A stretch of 64,000 nt of DNA from Ensifer sp. IC4062 (GTDB lineage Bacteria > Pseudomonadota > Alphaproteobacteria > Rhizobiales > Rhizobiaceae). The DNA lies in assembly GCF_020193575.1 (NCBI RefSeq), contig NZ_JADYVD010000004.1, forward strand, positions 124,001 to 188,000, given 5' to 3'. The notes beneath the pieces are model-generated. The model ran no database searches. It saw only the letters and a program-made list of their open reading frames with translations, and was not told the origin of the DNA. Both the position numbers and the translations under genes were made by a program. Numbering within the stretch: the first letter of the stretch is position 1; the number at the start of each line of letters is the position of its first letter. Shown piece by piece: positions 34,618 to 43,824 of the stretch.

Positions 34618-35735
34618 GCGGTGATCCTCTTTGTCTGATGGCGGGCCCTGTGAACCTCTTCCCAATCTTTCAGAAGCCAACCATGTAGATCGCGCAGTCC
34701 CGCGCGCCATGCCGTCCGAGCCTTCCAGCCGACCGCATCGGCAAGCGCGCGCGTATCGGCAACGAAAAACAGTTGGTCGCCGGCCCGCCAGTCGTGCTCC
34801 TCTGTCGAGAGTGGACGGCCCACCAGCAGTTCGATCTCGCCAAGAACCTGGGAGATGCTGACCGCATTCTCAGGCCCGCCGCCGAGATTAAAGGCCCGCC
34901 CACTGAGACGTTCGATCGATTTGAGGAGTGCTCGGTAGGCGGCGACCGCATCTCTGACATGGAGGATGTCACGGACCTGCTTTCCGTCGCCATAGATTGA
35001 TATCGGCTCGCCCGCGAGCGCGCGAATGAGGAAATGCGCGACCCATCCCTGATCCTCAGTGCCGAACTGCCTTGGGCCGTAGATGCAACTCATCCGGAGC
35101 ACGGCCGTCGGAAGTCCGAACGACCTTGCGTAGTCCAGCACGTATTGGTCCGCCACACCTTTCGAGCAGCCATAGGGAGTGCAAAAGTCGAGCGGCTGCG
35201 TTTCGCTGACGCCCTGGTTGCGCACCGCTTCGTCGGTGGGCAGGTGTTGTCCCCCGACCTCGGTCAGCTGCATTTGCGCCAGCACGCCATATACCTTGTT
35301 GCTGCTGGCGAAAATGACAGGCGCCTGGCGTCCAGCCAAACGCGCGGCTTCGAGTACATTGAGCGTGCCGCGTGCATTCGTCTCGAAATCGTCGATGGGC
35401 TGCTGCAGACTGACCGTCACGGCCGTCTGCGCCGCGAGATGAAACACAGCCTTGGCATCTTTGAAGACCGGCTCTATTGCGGTGAAGTCGCGAACATCGG
35501 CGAGCACGGGGTGGACGGCGCTGCGGTGATTGTCCACCAACCATTCTAGGTTTCGCTCGACTCCGGCGCGGCTGAGATTATCGAGGACGATCACCTCCTC
35601 GCCGTCGCGGAGGAAACTGTCAGCGAGGTTGCAACCGACGAAACCGCTACCGCCCACCACGAGGATCGCTGACGCGTTCCTAGAAACGGCAGGCGCGGCC
35701 AGGCGAGCACGCCTATCCGGAGAACCGGCGCTCAT
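34614..35735 (-). CDS. NAD-dependent nucleotide-sugar epimerase/dehydratase (CDP-paratose epimerase-like)
   Basis: A 373-residue extended SDR. It has GGSGFVGCN near residue 29, the active-site YGCSK, and blocks HLAAQTAVTVSLQQPIDDFETNARGTLNVLEAAR and LRMSCIYGPRQFGTEDQGWVAHF that recall CDP-paratose 2-epimerase/RfbE relatives. Its true nucleotide sugar is unknown. The first 20 residues precede the Rossmann fold and are unconserved in style. It overlaps the next epimerase upstream by four bases. Confidence 0.85.
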   Translation of the reverse strand: MSAGSPDRRARLAAPAVSRNASAILVVGGSGFVGCNLADSFLRDGEEVIVLDNLSRAGVERNLEWLVDNHRSAVHPVLADVRDFTAIEPVFKDAKAVFHLAAQTAVTVSLQQPIDDFETNARGTLNVLEAARLAGRQAPVIFASSNKVYGVLAQMQLTEVGGQHLPTDEAVRNQGVSETQPLDFCTPYGCSKGVADQYVLDYARSFGLPTAVLRMSCIYGPRQFGTEDQGWVAHFLIRALAGEPISIYGDGKQVRDILHVRDAVAAYRALLKSIERLSGRAFNLGGGPENAVSISQVLGEIELLVGRPLSTEEHDWRAGDQLFFVADTRALADAVGWKARTAWRAGLRDLHGWLLKDWEEVHRARHQTKRITA

Positions 35736-36838
35736 AGCACCAGCCCCCGGGCCTCAAGATGCCGCTTCATTTCGGGCCCCCGGTCGATCGCGCCGACGCT
35801 GCCGACCCATTGCGCGAAATCCGTGAGCGAATTTTTGAGTTGATGCGCCGGCTCAAAGCCAAGCAGGTCCCGTGCGGCAGTAATGTCGGCGAAGCAATTG
35901 CGAATATCGCCCGAGCGGGCCTTGTTCATGATCTCCGGCTTAAGCTCGGGTACTCCCATCGCGTCGGCGAGCAGCAGGGCGATATCGGCGATAGCATAGG
36001 CCTGACCGCTGCCGATATTGATGACGTGTCCGGCGGCCGGCGGCTGTTCGAGCGCCAGCCGGAAGGCTCGCGCCACATCGCGGACATGAACGAAATCCCG
36101 CCTTTGTCTGCCGTCTTCGAACACCATCGGAGGTTGCCCGTTGGCAAGCCGTGACGCGAAGTTGGCAAGCACGCCGGTATAGGGATTGGAAAGGGCCTGA
36201 CCGGCACCGTAAACGTTGAAAAGGCGAAGCGCCACTGCCTCCACGCCGTAAGCCTCACCGAAGATCAGGACCTGGCGTTCCTGCGCGTATTTCGTGAGCG
36301 CGTAGATGGAGGCGAGATCCACCGGCTTGTACTCATCCGTTGGGACCGGTCTGAGACGCTCCCCGTCGGGTCCTGTCGGTTCCCATGAACCTGTCCTGAT
36401 GGCGGCAGGAAACCGTCTGACTCGAGCACAGCGTTCACCTGTCACCGTCTCGTAGAGCCCTTCGCCATAGACGCTCATCGACGAAGCGACGACGATACGT
36501 CGGATCGGCATGCCGATGATCGCCTCAAGCAGGACGGCCGTTCCGAAGTCGTTGACGCCCACGTAACGGGCGATTTCATACATCGACTGACCGACCCCGA
36601 CCTCAGCTGCCAGATGGACAACGGAGTCGACGTCCGTGAGCGCGTTTCTTACCGCTTCCGCATCGCGAACGTCCGCCCGTCGTAAGTCCACGTCCGGTGG
36701 CAACGTGACCTGTGCATCCGCGTGAACCTGCTCATTGAGCACGTCCAACACGCGCACGCTGTAGTCCCTTGAGAGGAGTTCCTCGACCACATGCCGGCCT
36801 ATGAAGCCGCATCCGCCGGTAACAAGAATCTTTGTCAT
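35732..36838 (-). CDS. NAD-dependent nucleotide-sugar epimerase, first gene of the glycan operon
   Basis: A 368-residue extended SDR with GGCGFIGRH near residue 8, SSMSVYGEG, the active-site YALTK and NVYGAGQALSNPYTGVLANF. It resembles UDP-glucose 4-epimerase/dTDP-glucose dehydratase relatives without a firm specificity. The ATG at 36838 is used; the ribosome site is weak. It leads an eight-gene, tightly overlapping operon ending at 28307, and an EcfG-type promoter lies 43-68 bases upstream. Confidence 0.85.
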   Translation of the reverse strand: MTKILVTGGCGFIGRHVVEELLSRDYSVRVLDVLNEQVHADAQVTLPPDVDLRRADVRDAEAVRNALTDVDSVVHLAAEVGVGQSMYEIARYVGVNDFGTAVLLEAIIGMPIRRIVVASSMSVYGEGLYETVTGERCARVRRFPAAIRTGSWEPTGPDGERLRPVPTDEYKPVDLASIYALTKYAQERQVLIFGEAYGVEAVALRLFNVYGAGQALSNPYTGVLANFASRLANGQPPMVFEDGRQRRDFVHVRDVARAFRLALEQPPAAGHVINIGSGQAYAIADIALLLADAMGVPELKPEIMNKARSGDIRNCFADITAARDLLGFEPAHQLKNSLTDFAQWVGSVGAIDRGPEMKRHLEARGLVL

Positions 36839-36880
36839 GACGTACCTGACGACGTTCCACGGGAGATAGTGACAAAGCTC

Positions 36881-36906
36881 CAACAAGCCTCGGTAGCAAA
36901 AGTTCC
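36881..36906 (-). promoter_or_regulatory. EcfG/RpoE2-type promoter for the minus-strand glycan operon
   Basis: On the minus strand, GGAAC (36906-36902), 17 bases, GTTG (36884-36881), upstream of the eight-gene operon. Confidence 0.7.
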
Positions 36907-36955
36907 TTCATCCATGACTTCTTCTTCTTTGATGTTCTTCATTGATCCTTGCAGC

Positions 36956-36972
36956 GGGACGTTGTCCGTCCC
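36956..36972. repeat. Small inverted repeat in the divergent spacer
   Basis: GGGACG-TTGTC-CGTCCC lies between the two divergent EcfG-type promoters. It may be an operator, but a single 6-bp arm pair can also arise by chance. Confidence 0.3.
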
Positions 36973-37024
36973 GAGGTACAAACCTCTCACTTGCGCGAGT
37001 GTTCCACGCGAACCGAGAGCAGCA

Positions 37025-37049
37025 GGAACAAAAGCTGCAACATCAAGTT
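37025..37049 (+). promoter_or_regulatory. EcfG/RpoE2-type promoter for the plus-strand dehydrogenase pair
   Basis: GGAAC at 37025-37029, 16 bases, AGTT at 37046-37049, facing away from the glycan operon promoter. Confidence 0.6.
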
Positions 37050-37171
37050 AAGGGCGCGAAGGCTGCCGAACGTAGTCAGGGCTTGCTTTGCCGGGGGCTG
37101 TGGCGGGGTCCCGGGGGACCTGAGACGCGATTCTCGGCGGCCGATAGTTCTCCACCGCGGGAGGGAACAGG

Positions 37172-38164
37172 ATGAACATCAGCGTATCTGCGCAAACGGA
37201 CACGATGTCCGCCGCAATAATTACGGCACCCGGGGAGGTGCGGATCGAAACTCTTCCGTTGCCACGGCCGGGCCGCGGCGAGGTCCGCATACGCCTTGAA
37301 GGCTGCGGTGTTTGTGCCTCCAATCTCGTTCCCTGGGCGGGACCGGAATGGATGCGCTTTCCGACAGAACCGGGCGGACTAGGCCATGAGGGTTGGGGAA
37401 TTATCGATGCGACCGGCGAGGACGTGCAGGGGTTCGCGCCGGGCGACCGGGTCGCCGCACTTTCCTATCATGCCTATGCCACCCACGACATTGCCGACCA
37501 GAGCGCGATCGCACCCTTGCCTCCTGCACTTGCGGATCAGCCCTTTCCTGGCGAACCGCTCGGCTGCGCCTTCAACATTTTCCGGCGTAGCGCGATCAAG
37601 CCTGGAGAGACAGTGGCGATCGTCGGCATCGGCTTTCTCGGAATCCTTCTGACCGAGCTTGCGAGCGCCGCCGGAGCACGGGTCATCGCCATCTCGCGGC
37701 GACCGTCTTCCCTCGCTGCGGCCGAACGCGCCGGCGCGAGCGCGGTGATCGCCATGGACGACCATTGGCGGATTATCGAGGAGGTGAAGCAACTGAGCTC
37801 CGGGCGCTTCTGCGACTGCGTCATCGAGGCTGTCGGCAAGCAGTGGCCGCTCGACCTTGCGAGCGAACTGACGAAGGAGCGTGGTCGGCTGGTTATCGCA
37901 GGTTACCACCAGGACGGTCCGCGCCAGGTCAATATGCAGCTCTGGAACTGGCGCGGCCTCGACGTGATCAATGCGCATGAGCGCGATCCGGGCATCTACA
38001 TGCGCGGCATCACCGAGGCGATAGAAGCCACTGCCGCGGGGAGGATATCCCCTTCGCGGCTCTATACCCACAGGTTTCGACTGGAAGAACTCGGCACGGC
38101 GCTCGACATGACGCGCGATCGGCCGGAAGGTTTCATCAAGGCGCTGGTGATCTGCCATGAGTGA
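37172..38164 (+). CDS. Zinc-type medium-chain alcohol/polyol dehydrogenase
   Basis: A 330-residue medium-chain dehydrogenase. It has the catalytic-zinc region CGVCASN and GHE, and the cofactor motif VGIGFLGILL near residue 152. The structural-zinc loop of classic alcohol dehydrogenases is missing, as in many sugar and inositol dehydrogenases. GGGAGGGAACAGG precedes the ATG. It overlaps the Gfo/Idh/MocA gene by eight bases, so the two probably act on the same polyol or nucleotide-sugar-derived keto compound. Confidence 0.85.
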   Translation: MNISVSAQTDTMSAAIITAPGEVRIETLPLPRPGRGEVRIRLEGCGVCASNLVPWAGPEWMRFPTEPGGLGHEGWGIIDATGEDVQGFAPGDRVAALSYHAYATHDIADQSAIAPLPPALADQPFPGEPLGCAFNIFRRSAIKPGETVAIVGIGFLGILLTELASAAGARVIAISRRPSSLAAAERAGASAVIAMDDHWRIIEEVKQLSSGRFCDCVIEAVGKQWPLDLASELTKERGRLVIAGYHQDGPRQVNMQLWNWRGLDVINAHERDPGIYMRGITEAIEATAAGRISPSRLYTHRFRLEELGTALDMTRDRPEGFIKALVICHE

Positions 38165-39182
38165 CGCGATGCCGCTTGCGATAAATCGAAATGCCGCCAT
38201 CCGGCCTCGCGTCGGGTTCCTTGGGGTCGGAAGAATCGGTCTCCATCGCATGGGGGCGATCGTCGACACGAGAGCCGTCGAAACCGCTGCGATCTTCGAT
38301 CCCTCGCCGGAAATGGCGGCGGCGGCCCGCGAGTTGACGCCCGAGGCTACTGTCGTCAATTCGCTCGAGGTCCTGCTGGACCAGCGATTGGACGGCATCG
38401 TCATCGCCTCGCCAAGCGCGCTCCATGCCGCCCAATCGATTGTGGCCCTGGAGCGAGGTGTGGCGGTTTTTTGCCAGAAACCACTCGGCCGCACGCGCGA
38501 GGAGACCGCAGCCGTCGTCGATACGGCCCGGCGCGTCGACAGGCTGTTGGACGTGGACCTCTCCTATCGTTACACCGACGGGATGCGACAGATCCGCGAT
38601 CTGATCGTTTCCGGTGAACTCGGCACCGTTTTCGCGGCGGATCTCACTTTTCACAACGCCTACGGCCCGAGCAAGCCGTGGTTCTATGACAAGGCGCTCT
38701 CTGGCGGCGGCTGCGTCATCGACCTCGGAGTGCACCTCGTCGACCTCCTTCTCTGGATCCTTGACTTTCCGAAGGTCGTTAAGGTCGAGAGCAGGTTGTT
38801 TGCCAAGGGCAACCGCATCCGCCGCGACGGCGATGAGGTGGAGGACTATGCCGTCGCGACGCTCGAACTGGCGAATGGCGTCGTTGCGCGGCTGGCATGC
38901 TCGTGGCATTTGCAGGCTGGATGCGATGCGGTGATTGCCGCTGACTTTCACGGCACCGGAGGCGGCACCAGCTTCAGGAACGTGAATGGGTCCTTTCTCG
39001 ATTTTTCGGCCGAGCGGTACCGCGGCACACAACGGGAGGTGCTAACGCTTCCTCCTGATGCCTGGGGCGGACGCGCGGCAGCCGCCTGGGCGAAGCGCCT
39101 AGCCGCAGGGGAGCGTTTCGATCCAGACAACGACCGCCTGATCGCGGTGGCGGATGTCCTCGACAGAATTTACGGGCGATAG
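38157..39182 (+). CDS. Gfo/Idh/MocA-family oxidoreductase
   Basis: A 341-residue NAD(P)-dependent oxidoreductase. The Rossmann motif is GFLGVGRIGLHR and the family signature is the QKPLGRT segment with its catalytic Lys; DLGVHLVDLLLW supplies the conserved His. Relatives oxidise sugars or inositols, among them myo-inositol 2-dehydrogenase. With the inositol-3-phosphate synthase 2 kb away, an inositol-type substrate is an attractive but unproven idea. It starts inside the preceding gene's end. Confidence 0.88.
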   Translation: MSDAMPLAINRNAAIRPRVGFLGVGRIGLHRMGAIVDTRAVETAAIFDPSPEMAAAARELTPEATVVNSLEVLLDQRLDGIVIASPSALHAAQSIVALERGVAVFCQKPLGRTREETAAVVDTARRVDRLLDVDLSYRYTDGMRQIRDLIVSGELGTVFAADLTFHNAYGPSKPWFYDKALSGGGCVIDLGVHLVDLLLWILDFPKVVKVESRLFAKGNRIRRDGDEVEDYAVATLELANGVVARLACSWHLQAGCDAVIAADFHGTGGGTSFRNVNGSFLDFSAERYRGTQREVLTLPPDAWGGRAAAAWAKRLAAGERFDPDNDRLIAVADVLDRIYGR

Positions 39183-39222
39183 ACGCACGCGTCCTAGCAA
39201 GGCCTGAGTCTTGGAACCCTGG

Positions 39223-40974
39223 TCATGCTCTCTCGTCTTCCATGCGGCGCAGCAGAAGTTTTGCGTAACGTGACGCGGTCGCCTCCAGTCGAGGAACTTC
39301 TTCGGCGGCCGCCGCCGGCTTCGCCGAGATCCACAGGCCAAGCTGAAACGCGAGATAGCAGAGCTCGAGAATTGCTACCAGATCGGCGTTCATGGCGCGC
39401 GAACATCCTTCGGACACGACCGCACGCAGATGGGCCGATTGTTGGGTCGACAGCCCAAGCTCGACGCTCGCCCCCGCAAGGTCCCAGGCGATGTCCTGAC
39501 GACCGATAAGGTCATGGGCGGCGCTGTGATCAAGCGCATCGGTCTTGAGAAAGCCCCGTTCGCCATCGGCAAGCCATTCCCAGCGATGCAGCCGGCTGTC
39601 CGTATCGACTGGCCGCAGAAAGCGCTCATAGCGCTCCGCGTTGCCGATCAGCTCCTTCAGCCGCAATGCCGCCGCCTTGCCCAGAGCCTCCTCGGTATTC
39701 ACCGTCGCCATCTCGCACAGCTTCGAAAGCGATGCTCCCGATGTCGACGGTAGCGGCAGGCGGCGTTCCCGAAAAGCGAGGTACCGGCCGAGATGCTCGA
39801 TGAATTTCGTCTGACGAAACTCGCTTGGCGCGACCGGTCGCCCGGCGACCCACTTCTCGACGATGAAGCCGTGGCACAATCCTGCGACGGGAGGTGTGAA
39901 GCCTGCCTCCGCCAGGAGACGCGCTTTGAGCAGCTTGCGCTGGCCCACGTCGCCGAGCCCGGCAAATTTGACGAGCCATGTGTCATTCGTCGTGTGGGCG
40001 AGGAATTTCCTGCGCTCAAATCTGCGGTCGACTGCAGGCCACGCATGGAGATCGTCACCAAGGGTCTTGCGCCAAGCGCCCGCAGAAATGTCTTCGAGCG
40101 GCCCCTCGAGCGGGCCGATGAGCTCCCTGAGCCATGACTCGAGACCGTGGCGGCTTTCAAACAGGAGATCATCCACGTCAAGTACATGACGATGACTTGC
40201 TGCCCAGCGTTCCCGGTGGCAGCTGCTGGATTCCGGCCCGAGTCCTCCCTTGTGTCCCGGGAAGAAATGAATCCGCCTATCGCCGACGCCATGGTCCTCA
40301 AGCCAGTCCGCCACGCTTCCAAACGAACTGCCGGAAAGGCCTGGCCCCTCGTCGACGATCGCAAAACGCGCCCTCGGATCGCTTAGTAGCCGGTGCGAAA
40401 GCCGCGGCGCGACAGCAATGTGCCTCTGGAAAGGAGGGCCCGTCGGCCGAAGCGTAACCGGTCCGGCAGCGCCGAGGGCGGCTGCCACCATTGCGGAGAG
40501 ACTCGTTCCGATGCTTCGTATACCGATCACGCTCGTGTTTGCGGCAAGCCCGGAACGCATCGCAGCTTCGGCGTAGGCTTCTGGATACAGTCCGTAAAAG
40601 CTGTAGCCTTCGGCCTCCTTGACGCAAAGCGAACACGGCGCCCTCAGGTCAGGCAGCAGTGCCGTGACCCGCGCCGGCACGGCTAGGGGACCGGACAGTC
40701 CCTGATGCCAGGACCGGAGGACGAGCCGTGCCAGATCGAGGAGAAGAAGGCTGCCGATGTCGCGTCGCGCGGAGATGTCATCGGCCGACATTTTTTCGAA
40801 CTCGACGTCCGACAATCCCTGCACGAGTTCGCCGGCCTTGAGCAGGATACCGACGAGCGCGGCGTGGCGTTCGACCCCCGGCGGCTGATGTTCGAGGTCT
40901 CGCAACTGTGCAGCGAGATCCACGCACAAAGCGTCGGCGCGTTCCAAACGCGTGACGTCACCGAATACAAGCAT
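39223..40974 (-). CDS. Phosphoribosyltransferase-like and kinase-like fusion protein
   Basis: A 583-residue protein of unusual build. Residues 130-240 look like a phosphoribosyltransferase fold with VIGIRSIGTSLSAM and the PRPP-loop-like AIVDEGPGLSGSSF. Residues 330-560 resemble aminoglycoside/choline-kinase-type phosphotransferases: LVKFAGLGDVGQRKLLKARL, a catalytic-loop-like stretch HRWEWLADG and DIAWDLAGASVELGL, where the DxxxD-like metal site is degenerate. The N-terminal 110 residues are helical and unassigned. It stands alone, divergent from the inositol-synthase operon. The activity is unknown; a nucleotide or sugar-phosphate step is a guess. Confidence 0.7.
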   Translation of the reverse strand: MLVFGDVTRLERADALCVDLAAQLRDLEHQPPGVERHAALVGILLKAGELVQGLSDVEFEKMSADDISARRDIGSLLLLDLARLVLRSWHQGLSGPLAVPARVTALLPDLRAPCSLCVKEAEGYSFYGLYPEAYAEAAMRSGLAANTSVIGIRSIGTSLSAMVAAALGAAGPVTLRPTGPPFQRHIAVAPRLSHRLLSDPRARFAIVDEGPGLSGSSFGSVADWLEDHGVGDRRIHFFPGHKGGLGPESSSCHRERWAASHRHVLDVDDLLFESRHGLESWLRELIGPLEGPLEDISAGAWRKTLGDDLHAWPAVDRRFERRKFLAHTTNDTWLVKFAGLGDVGQRKLLKARLLAEAGFTPPVAGLCHGFIVEKWVAGRPVAPSEFRQTKFIEHLGRYLAFRERRLPLPSTSGASLSKLCEMATVNTEEALGKAAALRLKELIGNAERYERFLRPVDTDSRLHRWEWLADGERGFLKTDALDHSAAHDLIGRQDIAWDLAGASVELGLSTQQSAHLRAVVSEGCSRAMNADLVAILELCYLAFQLGLWISAKPAAAAEEVPRLEATASRYAKLLLRRMEDERA

Positions 40975-41052
40975 GGCTCCGCCCGTTGCTCCACATCCGT
41001 CTTCAACGCGCCACGAGCTGAATTCGATCCGAGACGCGCGAGAAACGGAGAA

Positions 41053-41077
41053 GGAACCATTCCGTCGCGCGCTGGTT
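41053..41077 (+). promoter_or_regulatory. EcfG/RpoE2-type promoter for the inositol operon
   Basis: GGAAC at 41053-41057, 16 bases, GGTT at 41074-41077, 40 bases before the inositol-3-phosphate synthase ATG. Confidence 0.75.
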
Positions 41078-41116
41078 TGGCCAGCATTGTAGATACTGCG
41101 CAGGAGTAGTGGACAG

Positions 41117-42216
<1,100 letters not shown>

Positions 42217-42220
<4 letters not shown>

Positions 42221-42825
42221 CGACCACGTTTCTGCTGGTGCGGCACGCCGCGCACGACAGTGTTGGCAGCTTTCTCGCCGGACGATCGGCCGACGTTCCG
42301 CTCGGCAGCGCCGGCCGGCAGCAGGCCACGCGCCTGGCAGCGCGTCTCGCGCGCGAGGACATCGCCGCGATCTATGCCAGTCCCCGCAAACGCACGCAGG
42401 AGACGGCAGCCGCCATCGCTGCCGTCTCGGGACTCGGCGAGATTAAGACGGTCGATGCACTTGACGAGGTGGACTTCGGCAGTTGGTCCGGTAAGACCTT
42501 CGAAGTTCTCAACACCGATCCGCTCTGGCGCCAGTGGAATTGCACACGGAGCCTGGTGCGCGCGCCTAGTGGCGAGACAATGCTGGACGTCCAGCAACGG
42601 ATCATGACGCTCGTCGAAACGCTGTGCCGGCACAGTGGCGGCGGGAAGATCGTATTCGTGAGCCACGCCGATGTCATCAAGGCCCTCGTCTGCCAAGTGC
42701 TCGGGCTCTCGACTGACGCCTGGGCGCGCTTCGATATCGCACCCGCTTCCATCTCCGTCGTGGTGGTAGGTGATTGGGGGGCGAAGGTCCTGCAATTGAA
42801 CGAATTAGAGGACGCGGCGCGATGA
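42217..42825 (+). CDS. Histidine phosphatase (phosphoglycerate-mutase family)
   Basis: A 202-residue branch-1 histidine phosphatase. It has the catalytic start [10 protein letters not shown] (RHxxH), [12 protein letters not shown] with the conserved Arg, [10 protein letters not shown] and the second catalytic His in [12 protein letters not shown]. The start is GTG at 42217, overlapping the inositol-phosphate synthase stop. Co-translation suggests it removes the phosphate from inositol-3-phosphate to free inositol, or acts on a later sugar phosphate; that is inference. Confidence 0.88.
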
Positions 42826-42852
42826 TGCGACCGAAGAAGCACGGAGGCACTG

Positions 42853-43824
42853 ATGATAGAAGCGGCCATGATCTGGAACGAGCCGAACAACAAGTCGCAT
42901 TGGGACCCGGAGATCGATCCGGACTGGAGTCGTTTTGCACATATGGCGAAATTGGCCGCGGATGCGATTCGAGACGTTAATCCTGGTCTCACGCGGGTGC
43001 TCGGCGGAATTTCCCCGATCGATCCAGGTTTCATAGCTCTGATGAAATCCTATGGTGTCCTCAACCACATCGATGCCGTGGCGGCTCACGGCTTTCCGCT
43101 CGACTGGAACCTTTGGCAGATCGAGGAATGGCCCCAGAAAATCGAGGAACTGCGTGCCGTGACCGATCTGCCGATATGGATCAGTGAGGTTGGTGTTTCG
43201 ACCTTCGGCGCCGAGGAAGTGCAGCTTTGGGGGCTTCGGAAGACGGCCGAGTTGCTCAAGAACAAGGTCGAGCGGATTCAGTGGTACAGCCTCTATGATC
43301 TCCCGCGCGCCTGGCCCGCGACCACGCGACACAGGGAGGCCGAGGGCTCGTCCTACTACCGGCATTTCTACATGGGTCTCTTGCGCGAGGACGGCGCGAC
43401 CAAACTAGCCCTCGAAGAGTTTGCCCGCCACACGCCTGAGATCGGGCTCGTGCAATGGTTCCATTTCGAAGACCCCCGGCTTGACGATGCCGTTTCATGG
43501 ATGAAGCGGCTCGGTGTCACGCACCTGCGCACCGGCCTGTCCTGGGCCGACCGCTTCCGGCCTAACGCACTGGCCTGGTTCGATCGGCAGATGGCGGCCC
43601 TCGAAGAGTTCGACGTCACAGTCACGTTCTGCTTCACCCCCGAGCACCGGGGCGTGGCGCCGCACCATACGAGCGCACCCCTCGTGCCGGAGGAGTTTGC
43701 CGATTTCTGCGCGGAGATGACGGCGCGCTATGCACCTGGTTCGTCGTCGCTCGATGGCTTGCCCGAACCGGCCGTTTCCGGCCAGATGCGGCAAACAAGC
43801 TTTCCGATCCAACCCCGCGAATAG
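42853..43824 (+). CDS. Glycoside hydrolase, beta-xylosidase-like (GH39-type TIM barrel)
   Basis: A 323-residue TIM-barrel glycosidase. It has the acid/base motif WNEPNN at residues 8-13 and the candidate nucleophile ISEVGVS near residue 112, a GH39/clan-A pattern. There is no signal peptide, so it is cytoplasmic as predicted. Only ten residues precede the WNEPNN strand, so the first barrel strands may be missing and the protein may be N-terminally truncated. CGGAGGCACTG precedes the ATG. Its 3' end overlaps the convergent FrhB-like gene by 97 bases. Confidence 0.75.
   Translation: MIEAAMIWNEPNNKSHWDPEIDPDWSRFAHMAKLAADAIRDVNPGLTRVLGGISPIDPGFIALMKSYGVLNHIDAVAAHGFPLDWNLWQIEEWPQKIEELRAVTDLPIWISEVGVSTFGAEEVQLWGLRKTAELLKNKVERIQWYSLYDLPRAWPATTRHREAEGSSYYRHFYMGLLREDGATKLALEEFARHTPEIGLVQWFHFEDPRLDDAVSWMKRLGVTHLRTGLSWADRFRPNALAWFDRQMAALEEFDVTVTFCFTPEHRGVAPHHTSAPLVPEEFADFCAEMTARYAPGSSSLDGLPEPAVSGQMRQTSFPIQPRE

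Noticed and set aside
36956-36972. Inverted repeat GGGACG/CGTCCC as a firm operator
   Set aside because: Single copy with short arms in a GC-rich spacer; kept only as a low-confidence repeat.
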